From assembly GCA_017437005.1 (NCBI GenBank), contig JAFSBZ010000039.1:1-64000 (forward strand): 64,000 nt of DNA, in the 5' to 3' direction. Shown here in pieces: positions 18,386 to 28,037 of the stretch (within the stretch, counting starts at the first letter, position 1; each line of letters starts with the position of its first letter). This DNA is from Clostridia bacterium (lineage in GTDB: Bacteria > Bacillota > Clostridia > Oscillospirales > Acutalibacteraceae). Below the pieces are notes generated by a model. It did no database searches and was not told where the DNA came from. It worked only from the letters and a program-made list of their open reading frames with translations. A program made the translations under genes and the position numbers.

Positions 18386-19006
18386 TTACCTCAAATATGG
18401 GTTAAAGGCTCTTTCGTGTCCTATGGTGGTCACTTCACCGTGCCCCGAATAGACCCTTATTTCATCATCAAAAAGCCACATCATTCGGTCAAGTGATTCT
18501 TTCATATCATTAAAATTACCACCCGGTAGGTCAACCCTACCTACTGTTTCGTAAAAAAGCATATCACCGCTAAAAAGGCAATCGCCAATTAAATAACACA
18601 TACCGCCTATGGTGTGACCGGGTGTTTCAAAAGCTTTTATAGTAATATCTCCTACCACAAATTCCTCTTCATCTTCTATTGTGTAATCGGCATTGTGGGG
18701 AGGTATTGCAGGTGTAAATCTACCTGACAAATTATACGCCTTGTCGGATAAAGCAAACTCTTCGTTTTTACCAATCGCAATTTTAACACCCGTAGCTTGA
18801 CGTAACTGTAGCGCGCCACCTATGTGATCGTAATGCGCGTGTGTAATAAGTATAAGTCTTGTTTTGTCGGCATTGCTTGTCAAAAAATCCTTCAACTCCT
18901 GAGTATATTTACCAGGATCAATCACAATTGCCGCTTCATCGGTAAGTATACCATAACAGTTAGAATAGGTTGCAAGATGCCCTTTAAGTAAAAATTCTAC
19001 CTTCAT
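18386..19006 (-). CDS. MBL-fold metallohydrolase (glyoxalase II-like)
   Basis: A 206-residue metallo-beta-lactamase-fold hydrolase. THAHYDHIGG near residue 55 is the HxHxDH metal motif, with further ligands in ETPGHTIGG and YSGHGEVT. It belongs to the YcbL/GloB-like group of small thioester hydrolases; substrate unknown. It sits between dtd and hemZ, an arrangement common in Clostridia (relA-dtd-MBL-hemZ). Confidence 0.88.
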   Translation of the reverse strand: MKVEFLLKGHLATYSNCYGILTDEAAIVIDPGKYTQELKDFLTSNADKTRLILITHAHYDHIGGALQLRQATGVKIAIGKNEEFALSDKAYNLSGRFTPAIPPHNADYTIEDEEEFVVGDITIKAFETPGHTIGGMCYLIGDCLFSGDMLFYETVGRVDLPGGNFNDMKESLDRMMWLFDDEIRVYSGHGEVTTIGHERAFNPYLR

Positions 19007-19008
19007 AT

Positions 19009-19470
19009 TTATCCCTTTTTATTCCATACATCTGTATCAAAAATTATTGTAACGGGACCATCATTGGTAAGTGATACCTGCATATCAGCACCAAATTCAC
19101 CTGTTTCCACAATTTTAACCCCGTTATTTTTAAGAGCTTCACAGTACATTTCATAATACTTTTGAGCGCCGACAGGCTCCATAGCATTTATAAAAGACGG
19201 TCGATTTCCCTTTTTTGTATCGGCGGCTAACGTAAACTGTGATATGCACAAAATTTCACCGTCTACATCAAGTATAGATTTATTCATTTTTCCGTTCTCG
19301 TCTTCAAACACACGAAGATTTACGGTTTTTTTGGCAAGCAAATCTATATCTTGCTCAACGTCACCTTCCATTGCGCAAAACAGTATCATATAGCCCGCCT
19401 TGCACTTACCTACCGTTGATCCGTTTATTGAAACGCTCGCGTTTTTTACTCTTTGAATTACAGCCCTCAT
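19009..19470 (-). CDS. dtd: D-aminoacyl-tRNA deacylase
   Basis: Removes D-amino acids from mischarged tRNA. About 153 residues with the two family signatures: SQFTLAADT near 77 and the Gly-cis-Pro motif in NDGPVTIIFD near 139. Starts MRAVIQRVKNASV right after the relA stop at 19472; the frame is open 7 codons further upstream within relA, but the family start is this ATG. Cotranscribed with relA, as in Bacillus. Confidence 0.95.
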   Translation of the reverse strand: MRAVIQRVKNASVSINGSTVGKCKAGYMILFCAMEGDVEQDIDLLAKKTVNLRVFEDENGKMNKSILDVDGEILCISQFTLAADTKKGNRPSFINAMEPVGAQKYYEMYCEALKNNGVKIVETGEFGADMQVSLTNDGPVTIIFDTDVWNKKG

Positions 19471-19471
19471 A

Positions 19472-21667
19472 TTACTGCACCACTCTTTCAACGCTGTAAA
19501 CGCCTGTTATTTTTTCCATTCGCGCAATAATACTGCGTAAATGTTCAACACTTTCAGCGCTTATATTGATATGAATAATACTGTTGCCACCTTTAAGCTG
19601 GCGCGCATTAATCTGATGCACAGCAAGACGCATATTGTAAGCCGTATTCATAACGTCTCCCACTAAACCCTCGCGATCAATCGCAGAAATTTGCAAGGTA
19701 GACAAAAAGCTCTCGCTTCGAACATTGTCCCAATAAGCATTTATCCAACGATTAGGCTCATCGCATTTTGATATATCCTTAGGAACGTTACTGCAATCAC
19801 ACTTATGAATAGAAACACCGTGCCCGCGTGTAATAAAACCAATAATTTCATCCCCTGGAAGCGGCGCGCAACATTTTGAAAGCTTAACAAGACAATTGTC
19901 GATTCCTTCAACAACAACGCCCTCGGAAGAAACCTGTTTTTTAGGCGCAACAGTTTTTATATCAACCGATTTTGCCGCGTTTGTGCGCTTGGTGTAGTCC
20001 TCTCTTATACGTGGTAGAAGTTTAGAAATCAACAAACCGCCGTAGCCTATCGCAGCATAAAATTCATCAGCATCTGCAAATCGCATACGACGCGCCAAAT
20101 CATCTATATACTCATCGTACTCTACATCAGAAAAACTAATATTATTGCGACGAAGCTCACGCTCGAGGTCATCCTTACCTCGCTCGATATTTTCTTCTCT
20201 TTTTTCTTTTTTAAACCAAGAGCGTATTTTTGCCTTTGCCGAATTGGTAACTGCAATGTTCATCCAATCTCGGCTTGGTCCGTGACCTGCCTGATTGGTT
20301 GTAAGTATTTCAATAACCTCGCCTGTTTGTATCTCGTGATTAATTGGAACAATCTTACCGTTTGCTTTAGCGCCAACCATTTTAATTCCTACAGCCGAGT
20401 GAATTGCAAAAGCAAAGTCAACAACCGTAGAACCAACAGGCAGATTGATAACATCGCCTCGCGGTGTTACGGCAAAAACATCTTCTTGTGAAAGATCCAC
20501 CTTTATTGTGCGCACAATTTCAGAGGCATCTCCCGATACGTCAGAAGTTTCAAGCACTTGTCTTATCCAAGCAAGCTGATCCTCCATATATTTATCGGTA
20601 CCGGTAATACCCTCTTTATACTTCCAATGCGCCGCAATACCAAATTCAGCCGTGTGATGCATTTCAAAGGTTCTGATTTGTATTTCAAAAGGAATACCCT
20701 CACGACTGATTACCGTGGTATGAAGTGACTGATACATATTAGGTTTAGGCGTTGATATATAGTCCTTAAAACGATTTGGGATAGGACGAAACATATCGTG
20801 CATTATACCAAGAATGTTATAACAGTTGGCAACGCTATCGGTTATTACACGTATAGCATACACGTCGTAAATTTCATCAAAATCGCGACTTTGAACATAC
20901 ATTTTACGATAAATACCGTGAATGGATTTAACACGTCCTTGAAATGACATTTTAACATCCGGTAGTTCTGCTTTAAGTCGGGTTTCAATACGTTTTTCAA
21001 TATCTTCAAGTATTTGCTCGCGTTGATGACGTCTTACTTTTAAAAGTTCTTCAATCTCATTATATGCGATGGGATCAAGATGCTTGATAGCAAGGTCCTC
21101 AAGCTCCTCTTTTACAGGCCTAATACCCAAGCGATGCGCAATAGGAGCATAAACCTCCAAGGTTTCAAGCGCCTTGTCACGTTGCTTTTGTTCGGCCATA
21201 GCGCCAAGAGTTCGCATATTATGAAGTCGGTCGGCAAGTTTAATTATAATTACGCGAACATCCTTACCCATAGCGATAAGCATTTTACGCAAACTTTCAG
21301 CCTGCTGCTGTTCTTTAGAAACAATAGAAAGCCTGCCAATCTTTGTAACACCGTCAACAAGCAATGCAACATCATCGCCAAAAAGTTGCTTAATTTCCTC
21401 AACGCTTACATCGGTATCTTCTACAACATCGTGCAAAAGCGCCGCGGCTATAGACTGGCTATCCATACCAAGACCCACTATGATTTTAGCTACATTATAT
21501 GGGTGTATATAATATTCCTCGTTAGTAAGACGCTTTTGTCCAAGGTGATGGTCTACACAATAGTTAAATGCCTTTTCAATAAGCGGTATATCATAACTAC
21601 CGCCTTGATTTTTCATACATTCAAGCAATAATGAATAATCACGTTTTGCCGCCTCATTCACAACCAT
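19472..21667 (-). CDS. relA: Bifunctional (p)ppGpp synthetase/hydrolase (RelA/SpoT, Rel)
   Basis: 731 residues, the usual Rel length. The N-terminal HD hydrolase domain has LLHDVVEDTDVS near 78 and IIKLADRLHNMRT near 140; the synthetase domain has PNMYQSLHTTVI near 305; a TGS domain near 395-455 (DVFAVTPRGDVINLP) and a C-terminal ACT domain follow. It makes and degrades the stringent alarmone. The ATG at 21667 overlaps the recJ 3' end by 14 bases and the gene runs into dtd. Confidence 0.96.
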   Translation of the reverse strand: MVVNEAAKRDYSLLLECMKNQGGSYDIPLIEKAFNYCVDHHLGQKRLTNEEYYIHPYNVAKIIVGLGMDSQSIAAALLHDVVEDTDVSVEEIKQLFGDDVALLVDGVTKIGRLSIVSKEQQQAESLRKMLIAMGKDVRVIIIKLADRLHNMRTLGAMAEQKQRDKALETLEVYAPIAHRLGIRPVKEELEDLAIKHLDPIAYNEIEELLKVRRHQREQILEDIEKRIETRLKAELPDVKMSFQGRVKSIHGIYRKMYVQSRDFDEIYDVYAIRVITDSVANCYNILGIMHDMFRPIPNRFKDYISTPKPNMYQSLHTTVISREGIPFEIQIRTFEMHHTAEFGIAAHWKYKEGITGTDKYMEDQLAWIRQVLETSDVSGDASEIVRTIKVDLSQEDVFAVTPRGDVINLPVGSTVVDFAFAIHSAVGIKMVGAKANGKIVPINHEIQTGEVIEILTTNQAGHGPSRDWMNIAVTNSAKAKIRSWFKKEKREENIERGKDDLERELRRNNISFSDVEYDEYIDDLARRMRFADADEFYAAIGYGGLLISKLLPRIREDYTKRTNAAKSVDIKTVAPKKQVSSEGVVVEGIDNCLVKLSKCCAPLPGDEIIGFITRGHGVSIHKCDCSNVPKDISKCDEPNRWINAYWDNVRSESFLSTLQISAIDREGLVGDVMNTAYNMRLAVHQINARQLKGGNSIIHINISAESVEHLRSIIARMEKITGVYSVERVVQ

Positions 21668-23669
21668 TCACCCTTTCATAAAGTTTTTTATAGGTAGCAG
21701 AATTTAACAGATCGTTCTTTTGATTGGGAGTGTGCCCAACAAGAACACCATTGTTTAAAGATATAAGTCCTAATTCAGACAAAGTATTTACAGCTATCTG
21801 TGTTTTAGCATAACCTATTTTTGTGTCGATATATTTAAGCCTTTCGGCGTTAACGGGACTTGCTGTTATCATTTTATAAATTGAACCAACCTCGGCTCTG
21901 TCGGGAAAAATTGACGCAAAATCAGTTTCGGCTCCCGATATAAAATCATCATAACAACATTTATCCTCAAAATATGCGTTTTGATCCATTTCTGACATCT
22001 TTATAGCTTTAATTTGAACCGACAAATTATACTGCCCTTGGTACAAATTTGTGTCAAGTGTTACAGCAAGATCAATAACATCGCCAACGCAAAAGCAAAA
22101 CTGTTGCTGTGTTACACCAAAAAGCAACGCCTGAAAAGCATTACCATTTTTACGGCATAGTAATTTTAAGTGCTTACCGCCGCCTATTGCCGTTATTTTT
22201 TCAAGCGTTACACCAAAAATTCCAAAAATCGGCGTAGGATTACCCATACCGAAAGGCTCTAACGATTTTATAGCAAAAGCCATATCAACGCTCATTCCTG
22301 CAGGATTAATACGAAAATCTATGTTAATACAGGGGGATGCTGCCGCTTGGGTTAAAGCATATTCATTAATCTTTTGTCTAAATATATCAACATTTTCAAT
22401 ACTAACGCTAACACCCGCCGCGAGCTCGTGACCACCATATTTAAGTAAAACATCATTACAAGCATTAATTGCATTATAAAGATGAAATCCCGAAAAGCTA
22501 CGACCCGAGCCATGCGCTGTATCACCATCTTTAGACAATATAATCGCTGGCTTACCGTATCGCTCACATATACGCGATGCTACTATACCAAGCACGCCAA
22601 AATGCCAATTTTCGCCACAAACAACTATTACTCGGTTGTATCCCAGTGATTGTTCCTCTATCATTTTAACTGCATTTTTAAAAATATCTTTTTCTATTTG
22701 CTGACGACGAACGTTATCATCATCGATAGGTCCCGCAAGCTTTAACGCGTCAATAGCATTATCTGCCGTCAATAACTGAAACGCGCGATACGCACTACCC
22801 ATACGACCTGCAGCATTTATACGGGGTACAATTCCAAACGATATTTTACCTGCATCTATATCTGAACGCTCTATTCCCGCCATATTAAGTATAGCCACAA
22901 GTCCCAAATTTGGAGCGCTTTTAATTTTTCTAATACCCGCTTTTACTATAGAACGATTTTCGTTTACAAGCGGCATAACGTCACCTATAGTGGCAACTGC
23001 CAATATATCGGCATAACGCGAAAGCATCTGCTCGGGCTCTTTATCGTCAAGCGCGCAAACAAGCTTAAACGCAACCTCAGCGCCACAAATTTCTTTAAAA
23101 GCGGATGGGCAATCAACTCTATGCGGATCAACAACAGCTACCGCATCGGGCAGTTTTTCAGGAGGAAGATGATGGTCAGTTACAACTGTTTTTATGCCCA
23201 AAGAATTAGCATAATTAATCTCCCTCTCGCAAGAGATACCGTTATCGACAGTAATAATAAGTCCTACGCCCTCGGCTGCAAGCTTATCTATAGCACTGCA
23301 GTTCATACCATAGCCTTCGTCGATTCGGTCAGGAATATAAGCCACAACCGAAGCACCACGGCCAACAAGATAGTCGTAAAGCAGCGAAGTTGCCACAACA
23401 CCATCGCAATCATAATCACCAAATACCGCAATTTTTACATTTTGCGTAATAGCATTGTTAATATAATCGGCGGCGATTTTTATATCTGCAAGCTCCAACG
23501 GGTCACAAAGCACGGGCTCATCACTCATAAGAAGCTCAAGCTCGCCCTCGTTATCAATTCCACGACCAACGGCAATAAGCGCCGCAAATGGATCTATATC
23601 ACATTCTTCTGCCAAAACCTTTGCTTTTTCGCGGTCAGGAGTACCTACAACCCATTTCTTAACAGACAT
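21654..23669 (-). CDS. recJ: Single-stranded-DNA-specific 5'-3' exonuclease RecJ
   Basis: 671 residues of the DHH phosphoesterase family. FGDYDCDGVVATSLLYDYL near residue 83 is motif I and VVTDHHLPP near 155 the DHH motif; DHHA1 and OB-like regions follow (YGGHELAAGVSV, AAGRMGSAYRAF). It acts in recombination and mismatch/base-excision repair. AAGGTGGTGAG precedes the ATG. It is the first gene of a run reaching to spoVB about 10 kb away. Confidence 0.94.
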   Translation of the reverse strand: MSVKKWVVGTPDREKAKVLAEECDIDPFAALIAVGRGIDNEGELELLMSDEPVLCDPLELADIKIAADYINNAITQNVKIAVFGDYDCDGVVATSLLYDYLVGRGASVVAYIPDRIDEGYGMNCSAIDKLAAEGVGLIITVDNGISCEREINYANSLGIKTVVTDHHLPPEKLPDAVAVVDPHRVDCPSAFKEICGAEVAFKLVCALDDKEPEQMLSRYADILAVATIGDVMPLVNENRSIVKAGIRKIKSAPNLGLVAILNMAGIERSDIDAGKISFGIVPRINAAGRMGSAYRAFQLLTADNAIDALKLAGPIDDDNVRRQQIEKDIFKNAVKMIEEQSLGYNRVIVVCGENWHFGVLGIVASRICERYGKPAIILSKDGDTAHGSGRSFSGFHLYNAINACNDVLLKYGGHELAAGVSVSIENVDIFRQKINEYALTQAAASPCINIDFRINPAGMSVDMAFAIKSLEPFGMGNPTPIFGIFGVTLEKITAIGGGKHLKLLCRKNGNAFQALLFGVTQQQFCFCVGDVIDLAVTLDTNLYQGQYNLSVQIKAIKMSEMDQNAYFEDKCCYDDFISGAETDFASIFPDRAEVGSIYKMITASPVNAERLKYIDTKIGYAKTQIAVNTLSELGLISLNNGVLVGHTPNQKNDLLNSATYKKLYERVNGCE

Positions 23670-23753
23670 AATCTCACCACCTTAATTTAAAAAATAATTA
23701 TTCAATTTATAATAACATAAATTTATTAATATTTCAATATTTTTATATATTAA

Positions 23754-23781
23754 AGAGGCAATCGAAAACTCGATTGCCTCT
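23754..23781 (-). terminator. Terminator after the ABC exporter operon
   Basis: AGAGGCAATCGA and TCGATTGCCTCT form a perfect 12-bp stem with a 4-base loop, 6 bases after the ABC transporter stop, followed on the minus strand by TTAATATATAAAAA. It separates the exporter from recJ; the 84 bases between it and recJ are A+T-rich without further recognisable signals. Confidence 0.8.
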
Positions 23782-23787
23782 TGTGCA

Positions 23788-25734
23788 TTACTCCAACTCA
23801 AATGAGCCGGTATAAAGCTGATAATAAGTGCCTTTTTGCGCAATAAGGTCGGCGTGAGAGCCGCGTTCAATAATCCTGCCCCGCTCTAGCACCATTATTA
23901 CGTCAGAATTCATAACGGTTGAAAGTCGATGCGCTATTACAAATACCGTTCTGCCCTCCATTAACTTATCCATACCGCGCTGAACTATGGCTTCGGTACG
24001 GGTGTCGATTGAAGAGGTAGCCTCATCCATTATCATAACAGGCGGGTCGGCTACCGCCGCGCGCGCAATGGCAATTAACTGGCGTTGACCTTGTGACAGG
24101 TTAGAACCGTTGTTTGAAAGCTGAGTATCGTAACCCTCGGGCAAGCGTGTGATAAAATCATCAGCGCCTGCAAGACGCGCCGCCTCAATACACTCTTCAT
24201 CGGTAGCATCAAGTCTACCGTAACGGATGTTGTCCATAACGGTGCCTGTAAAAAGGTTTGTTTCTTGCAAAACTATACCGAGCGAACGACGTAAATCGGA
24301 CTTTTTGATTTTGTTTATGTTTATACCGTCGTAACGTATTTTACCGTCCTCAATATCATAAAAACGGTTAATAAGATTGGTAATAGTTGTTTTGCCAGCA
24401 CCCGTAGCGCCTACAAACGCAACCTTTTGACCCGGACGCGCGTAAACCGATACGTCGTGCAGTACGGTTTTACCCTCTTCATAACCAAAGTCAACATTGG
24501 TCATTACAACGTCGCCTTGTAACAATTCGTATGTGAGTGTTCCATCACCGTGAGGATGCTTCCATGCCCAGTGACCTGTTCTTTTGTCGGTTTCGGTTAT
24601 ATTACCATCAGTATCAATTTCACAGTTAACAAGCGTTACGTATCCGTTATCTGCCTCGGGCTGTTGATCTATAAGCTCAAACACACGCTCGGCACCTGCC
24701 ATAGCCATAACAACGGTATTAATTTGCTGTGTTACCTGATTTATGTTGCCTGTAAACTGACGTGACATATTAAGGAAAGGCACAACAAGGTCTATTGTAA
24801 GAGCGGTGATGCTTCCCTTAATGAGTGCGCCAATTGATATATTAGGCACCTGCGTAAGCAACAACACACCGCCTACTGTAGCCACTAAAACATAAAGAAT
24901 ATTACCAAGGTTGCCAATAATTGGTCCTAAACAGTTGGCAAACGCATGTGCGCGATAACTATCGTTAAACAACTCATTATTAACCTTGTCAAAATCTTCA
25001 TTGCATTCTTTTTCATGACAAAAAACCTTTATAACCTTTTGTCCCGACATCATTTCTTGAATAAAGCCTTCAGTTTTACCAATAGCCTTTTGCTGACGCA
25101 TAAAATATTTGGCCGAACCGCCACCTACTGTTTTAGAAACGAAAGCCATTACAATGACGCCCAAAAGTACTACAAGTGTCATCCAAACACTGTAATAAAG
25201 CATAATACTAAGCACGCTTACAACAACTACCGCAGCTTGTAAAAGTGATGGTAATGAACGCGAAATCAACTCACGTATAGTGTCAACGTCATTGGTATAA
25301 TGACTCATTATATCACCGTGCTTGTTCTGATCAAAGTATTTCACAGGTAGGGTTTGCATTTTTTCAAACATATGGATACGCATCTTGTTTAAAAATCCCT
25401 GTGTTATAAACACCATCAACTGATTATAAAGCGTTATGGCAATTATAGATACCACGTAAAGACCAATTAATATAAATACTTTTGGAAGAATTACTTGCTT
25501 TGCGGTTTCCCAATCACCCGTTGTGATAAACCTTTCAATATCCGCAATTACCTGCTGTTGAAACACCGCCGGCATTGCTGCAGTAACAGCCGAAAACAAT
25601 ATGCACGCAATAGTAAGCGGCATCATAACCGGGTAAAATTTGAAGAGCATTTTTATAATACGCTTAAATGTGTTCGGATTAAATTTTCCCCTTGGTCCGC
25701 GTGGCATATTACGAGGCATTGGTCCTCTACTCAT
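23788..25734 (-). CDS. ABC exporter, catalytic-site half (heterodimeric type)
   Basis: 648 residues: six-helix exporter domain (about 40-350) then a nucleotide-binding domain. Walker A is GATGAGKTT, Walker B VMIMDEATS with the catalytic glutamate, and the switch histidine is in VIAHRLS. Its signature is LSQGQ, not LSGGQ. In heterodimeric exporters of the BmrCD/TM287-288 type this half provides the active Walker B, while its altered signature faces the degenerate site. ATG at 25734 follows GGAGGTGAT by 4 bases and overlaps the partner gene. Confidence 0.92.
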   Translation of the reverse strand: MSRGPMPRNMPRGPRGKFNPNTFKRIIKMLFKFYPVMMPLTIACILFSAVTAAMPAVFQQQVIADIERFITTGDWETAKQVILPKVFILIGLYVVSIIAITLYNQLMVFITQGFLNKMRIHMFEKMQTLPVKYFDQNKHGDIMSHYTNDVDTIRELISRSLPSLLQAAVVVVSVLSIMLYYSVWMTLVVLLGVIVMAFVSKTVGGGSAKYFMRQQKAIGKTEGFIQEMMSGQKVIKVFCHEKECNEDFDKVNNELFNDSYRAHAFANCLGPIIGNLGNILYVLVATVGGVLLLTQVPNISIGALIKGSITALTIDLVVPFLNMSRQFTGNINQVTQQINTVVMAMAGAERVFELIDQQPEADNGYVTLVNCEIDTDGNITETDKRTGHWAWKHPHGDGTLTYELLQGDVVMTNVDFGYEEGKTVLHDVSVYARPGQKVAFVGATGAGKTTITNLINRFYDIEDGKIRYDGININKIKKSDLRRSLGIVLQETNLFTGTVMDNIRYGRLDATDEECIEAARLAGADDFITRLPEGYDTQLSNNGSNLSQGQRQLIAIARAAVADPPVMIMDEATSSIDTRTEAIVQRGMDKLMEGRTVFVIAHRLSTVMNSDVIMVLERGRIIERGSHADLIAQKGTYYQLYTGSFELE

Positions 25735-27469
25735 CAAAATCACCTCCGTTTGTCTGTTGGTTATAAACCTCACGGTAAATTTCACTGCTTTTAATTAGCT
25801 CATCGTGGTTACCAACAGCAGAAATTGCGCCGTTTTCCATAACAATTATCATATCAGCATCTTGTACCGACGATATGCGCTGCGCAATAATAATCTTTGT
25901 GGTTTCGGGTATATACTCTTTAAAACCTGCGCGTATAAACGCATCTGTTTTAGTATCAACCGCGCTTGTAGAATCATCAAGAATTAAGATTTTAGGCTTT
26001 TTAAGAAGCGCGCGGGCAATACAAAGTCGCTGCTTTTGTCCGCCGGATACATTGGTGCCGCCCTGCTCAATGTAAGTATCATATCCATCCGGAAAAGATT
26101 TTATAAAATCATCTGCTTGAGACAGTCGACAAGCCTCTATCATTTCCTCATCTGTAGCATTTTCGTTACCCCAACGAAGATTTTCCTTTATTGTGCCAGA
26201 AAATAATTGATTTTTTTGAAGCACCATTGCAACCGAATCACGTAGGGTTTTAATATCGTATTCACGAACATCAATGCCGCCTACCTTAACGCTTCCCTCG
26301 GTTACATCATAAAGTCGCGGAATTAACTGCACAAGTGAAGATTTACCCGAGCCCGTACCACCGATAACACCTACGGTCATACCCGATTTTATGTGTAAAT
26401 CAATATTAGATAACGAATTTCTTTTGGCAAATTCTGAATACTTAAAGTTTACACTGTCAAAATCCACACTACCATCTGCTACAGTATAAACAGGATTTTC
26501 AGGGTTATGGAGATTTGGTTCTTCGTCTAAAACCTCACATATACGCTTCATCGATTCCATAGACATTGTAAGCATTACATATATCATAGAAAGCATCATA
26601 AGCGACATAAGTATCTGCATACCATAGGTAAGCATTGCCGAAATCTGACCGATATCAAGCAAAGTGCCCCGACTTGAAATGGTGAGCTTTGAACCTACTA
26701 TAAGCACAAAAATCATATTAAAATACATACATAACTGCATTATAGGTCCATTAAGCGCAACTATACGTTCTGCTTTAGTAAAGTCTTTACATATATCGGT
26801 TGCAGCATCGGTAAACTTTTTGGTTTCGTACCCCTCACGTGAAAAACCCTTAACCACTCGCATTGCGCGAACGTTTTCCTCGATAGATTCATTGAGTCTA
26901 TCATACTTTTTAAACACACGTCTAAACGCTGGCATTGCAGTACGCGCCACAAGCAAAAGTCCGGTGATTAAAACAGGTACCACAACAACAAATGTGGTAG
27001 CAAGACTGCCACCCATTATATATGCCATAACAATAGCAAACGCAAACATAAGCGGACTACGTATAGCGGTACGAATAATCATCATATATGACATTTGCAC
27101 GTGAGTAATATCTGTAGTAAGGCGGGTTACCAGCGATGATGTTGAAAACTTGTCGATATTATGAAATGAAAAGCTTTGTATGCGCGTAAAAACATCATGG
27201 CGCAAATTTTTAGCAAAGCCTGCTGACGCTTTTGAACAAGTAAAGGCCGCGATACCACCGCAACAAAGTGAAACTATCGCCAATCCTGCCAACATTAATC
27301 CTGTTTTAAGCAAAACAGTAAGTTCTACGCCTGCTTTGATATCATTTACAAGTCGTGCTGTTATAAATGGAATTAAACATTCAATTACAACCTCGCCTAC
27401 CATAAGTAGCATTGTAATAATACTTGGCGCTTTGTATTCGCGTATGCTCTTCGCTAATTTTTTAATCAT
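25727..27469 (-). CDS. ABC exporter, degenerate-site half (heterodimeric type)
   Basis: 580 residues, exporter fold plus nucleotide-binding domain. Walker A GGTGSGKSS and signature VSGGQ are canonical, but the catalytic glutamate is aspartate (LILDDSTS) and the switch histidine is glutamine (IIAQRIS). That is the pattern of the non-hydrolysing site in heterodimeric multidrug or peptide exporters. It overlaps both neighbours by a few bases, so the MarR regulator and the two halves form one coupled unit. The substrate is not evident. Confidence 0.92.
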   Translation of the reverse strand: MIKKLAKSIREYKAPSIITMLLMVGEVVIECLIPFITARLVNDIKAGVELTVLLKTGLMLAGLAIVSLCCGGIAAFTCSKASAGFAKNLRHDVFTRIQSFSFHNIDKFSTSSLVTRLTTDITHVQMSYMMIIRTAIRSPLMFAFAIVMAYIMGGSLATTFVVVVPVLITGLLLVARTAMPAFRRVFKKYDRLNESIEENVRAMRVVKGFSREGYETKKFTDAATDICKDFTKAERIVALNGPIMQLCMYFNMIFVLIVGSKLTISSRGTLLDIGQISAMLTYGMQILMSLMMLSMIYVMLTMSMESMKRICEVLDEEPNLHNPENPVYTVADGSVDFDSVNFKYSEFAKRNSLSNIDLHIKSGMTVGVIGGTGSGKSSLVQLIPRLYDVTEGSVKVGGIDVREYDIKTLRDSVAMVLQKNQLFSGTIKENLRWGNENATDEEMIEACRLSQADDFIKSFPDGYDTYIEQGGTNVSGGQKQRLCIARALLKKPKILILDDSTSAVDTKTDAFIRAGFKEYIPETTKIIIAQRISSVQDADMIIVMENGAISAVGNHDELIKSSEIYREVYNQQTNGGDFDE

Positions 27470-27906
27470 TCTTCTACCTCCAAATTAGCCTTAATTTTAT
27501 CAATCACACTATAAAAAGTGCATAATTCTTGTTCTGTTATCCCTTTTTTAAGTGTGTTCTCTATCATCTTAATATTTTTTGTTGCTTTTTTATGAATCTC
27601 TATCGCTTTTTCGGTAAGCACAATCTTTTTAAGCCTTGCATCGTAAGATACGTTTTCACGCGTAATCAGACCATTCTTTTCCATAAGCTTTAACATATTT
27701 GTAGCCGTAGAACGTCTTATTGAAAAGCGCGCTTCAAAATCACGTTGAAAGATATCTTTATCAAGATTTTCATAAAAATATCGAATTGCCCATCCGTGTA
27801 CTCCTGTTGACTCTTGAAATTCAGCAGGCTTTGTACTTTGAACAAAGCGTTTGACTTGATTGTTAATTGTACGTATTTCAAAACCTAGATGCCGTTCTTT
27901 TTTCAT
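27466..27906 (-). CDS. MarR-family transcriptional regulator
   Basis: A 146-residue winged-helix repressor. The recognition region is around FSIRRSTATNMLKLMEKNGL (65-84) with the wing YDARLKKIVLTEKA following. It starts the operon with the two ABC halves, sharing 4 bases with the first. A palindrome in its own promoter suggests autoregulation, and such systems usually respond to a toxic compound exported by the linked pump. Confidence 0.92.
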   Translation of the reverse strand: MKKERHLGFEIRTINNQVKRFVQSTKPAEFQESTGVHGWAIRYFYENLDKDIFQRDFEARFSIRRSTATNMLKLMEKNGLITRENVSYDARLKKIVLTEKAIEIHKKATKNIKMIENTLKKGITEQELCTFYSVIDKIKANLEVEE

Positions 27907-27928
27907 AGAAACACCACCATATATAATT

Positions 27929-27944
27929 TGTTAGCAAACTAACA
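27929..27944. promoter_or_regulatory. Candidate MarR operator palindrome
   Basis: TGTTAG and CTAACA flank a 4-base centre, giving a 16-base inverted repeat. It lies 4 bases downstream of the -10 box, covering the expected transcription start, an ideal place for a repressor. Assignment to the adjacent MarR protein is inference from position. Confidence 0.65.
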
Positions 27945-27947
27945 TTT

Positions 27948-27976
27948 ATTATATTACCTATTTTTTCTAATGTCAA
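27948..27976 (-). promoter_or_regulatory. Consensus sigma-A promoter of the MarR-ABC operon
   Basis: On the minus strand TTGACA (27976-27971) and TATAAT (27953-27948) match consensus exactly with a 17-base spacer. Such a perfect promoter would need tight repression, which the overlapping palindrome could provide. Confidence 0.88.
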
Positions 27977-28000
27977 TACAGCAAACGTGAACTTTTTATT

Positions 28001-28029
28001 AAAATTAAAAAGGTATGCTATTGCATACC
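28001..28029 (-). terminator. Terminator after the coiled-coil gene
   Basis: GGTATGC and GCATACC form a 7-bp stem with a 4-base loop, followed on the minus strand by TTTTTAATTTT. It ends the regulator-ftsEX-hydrolase-VanZ run. Confidence 0.8.
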
Positions 28030-28037
28030 CTTTCACA

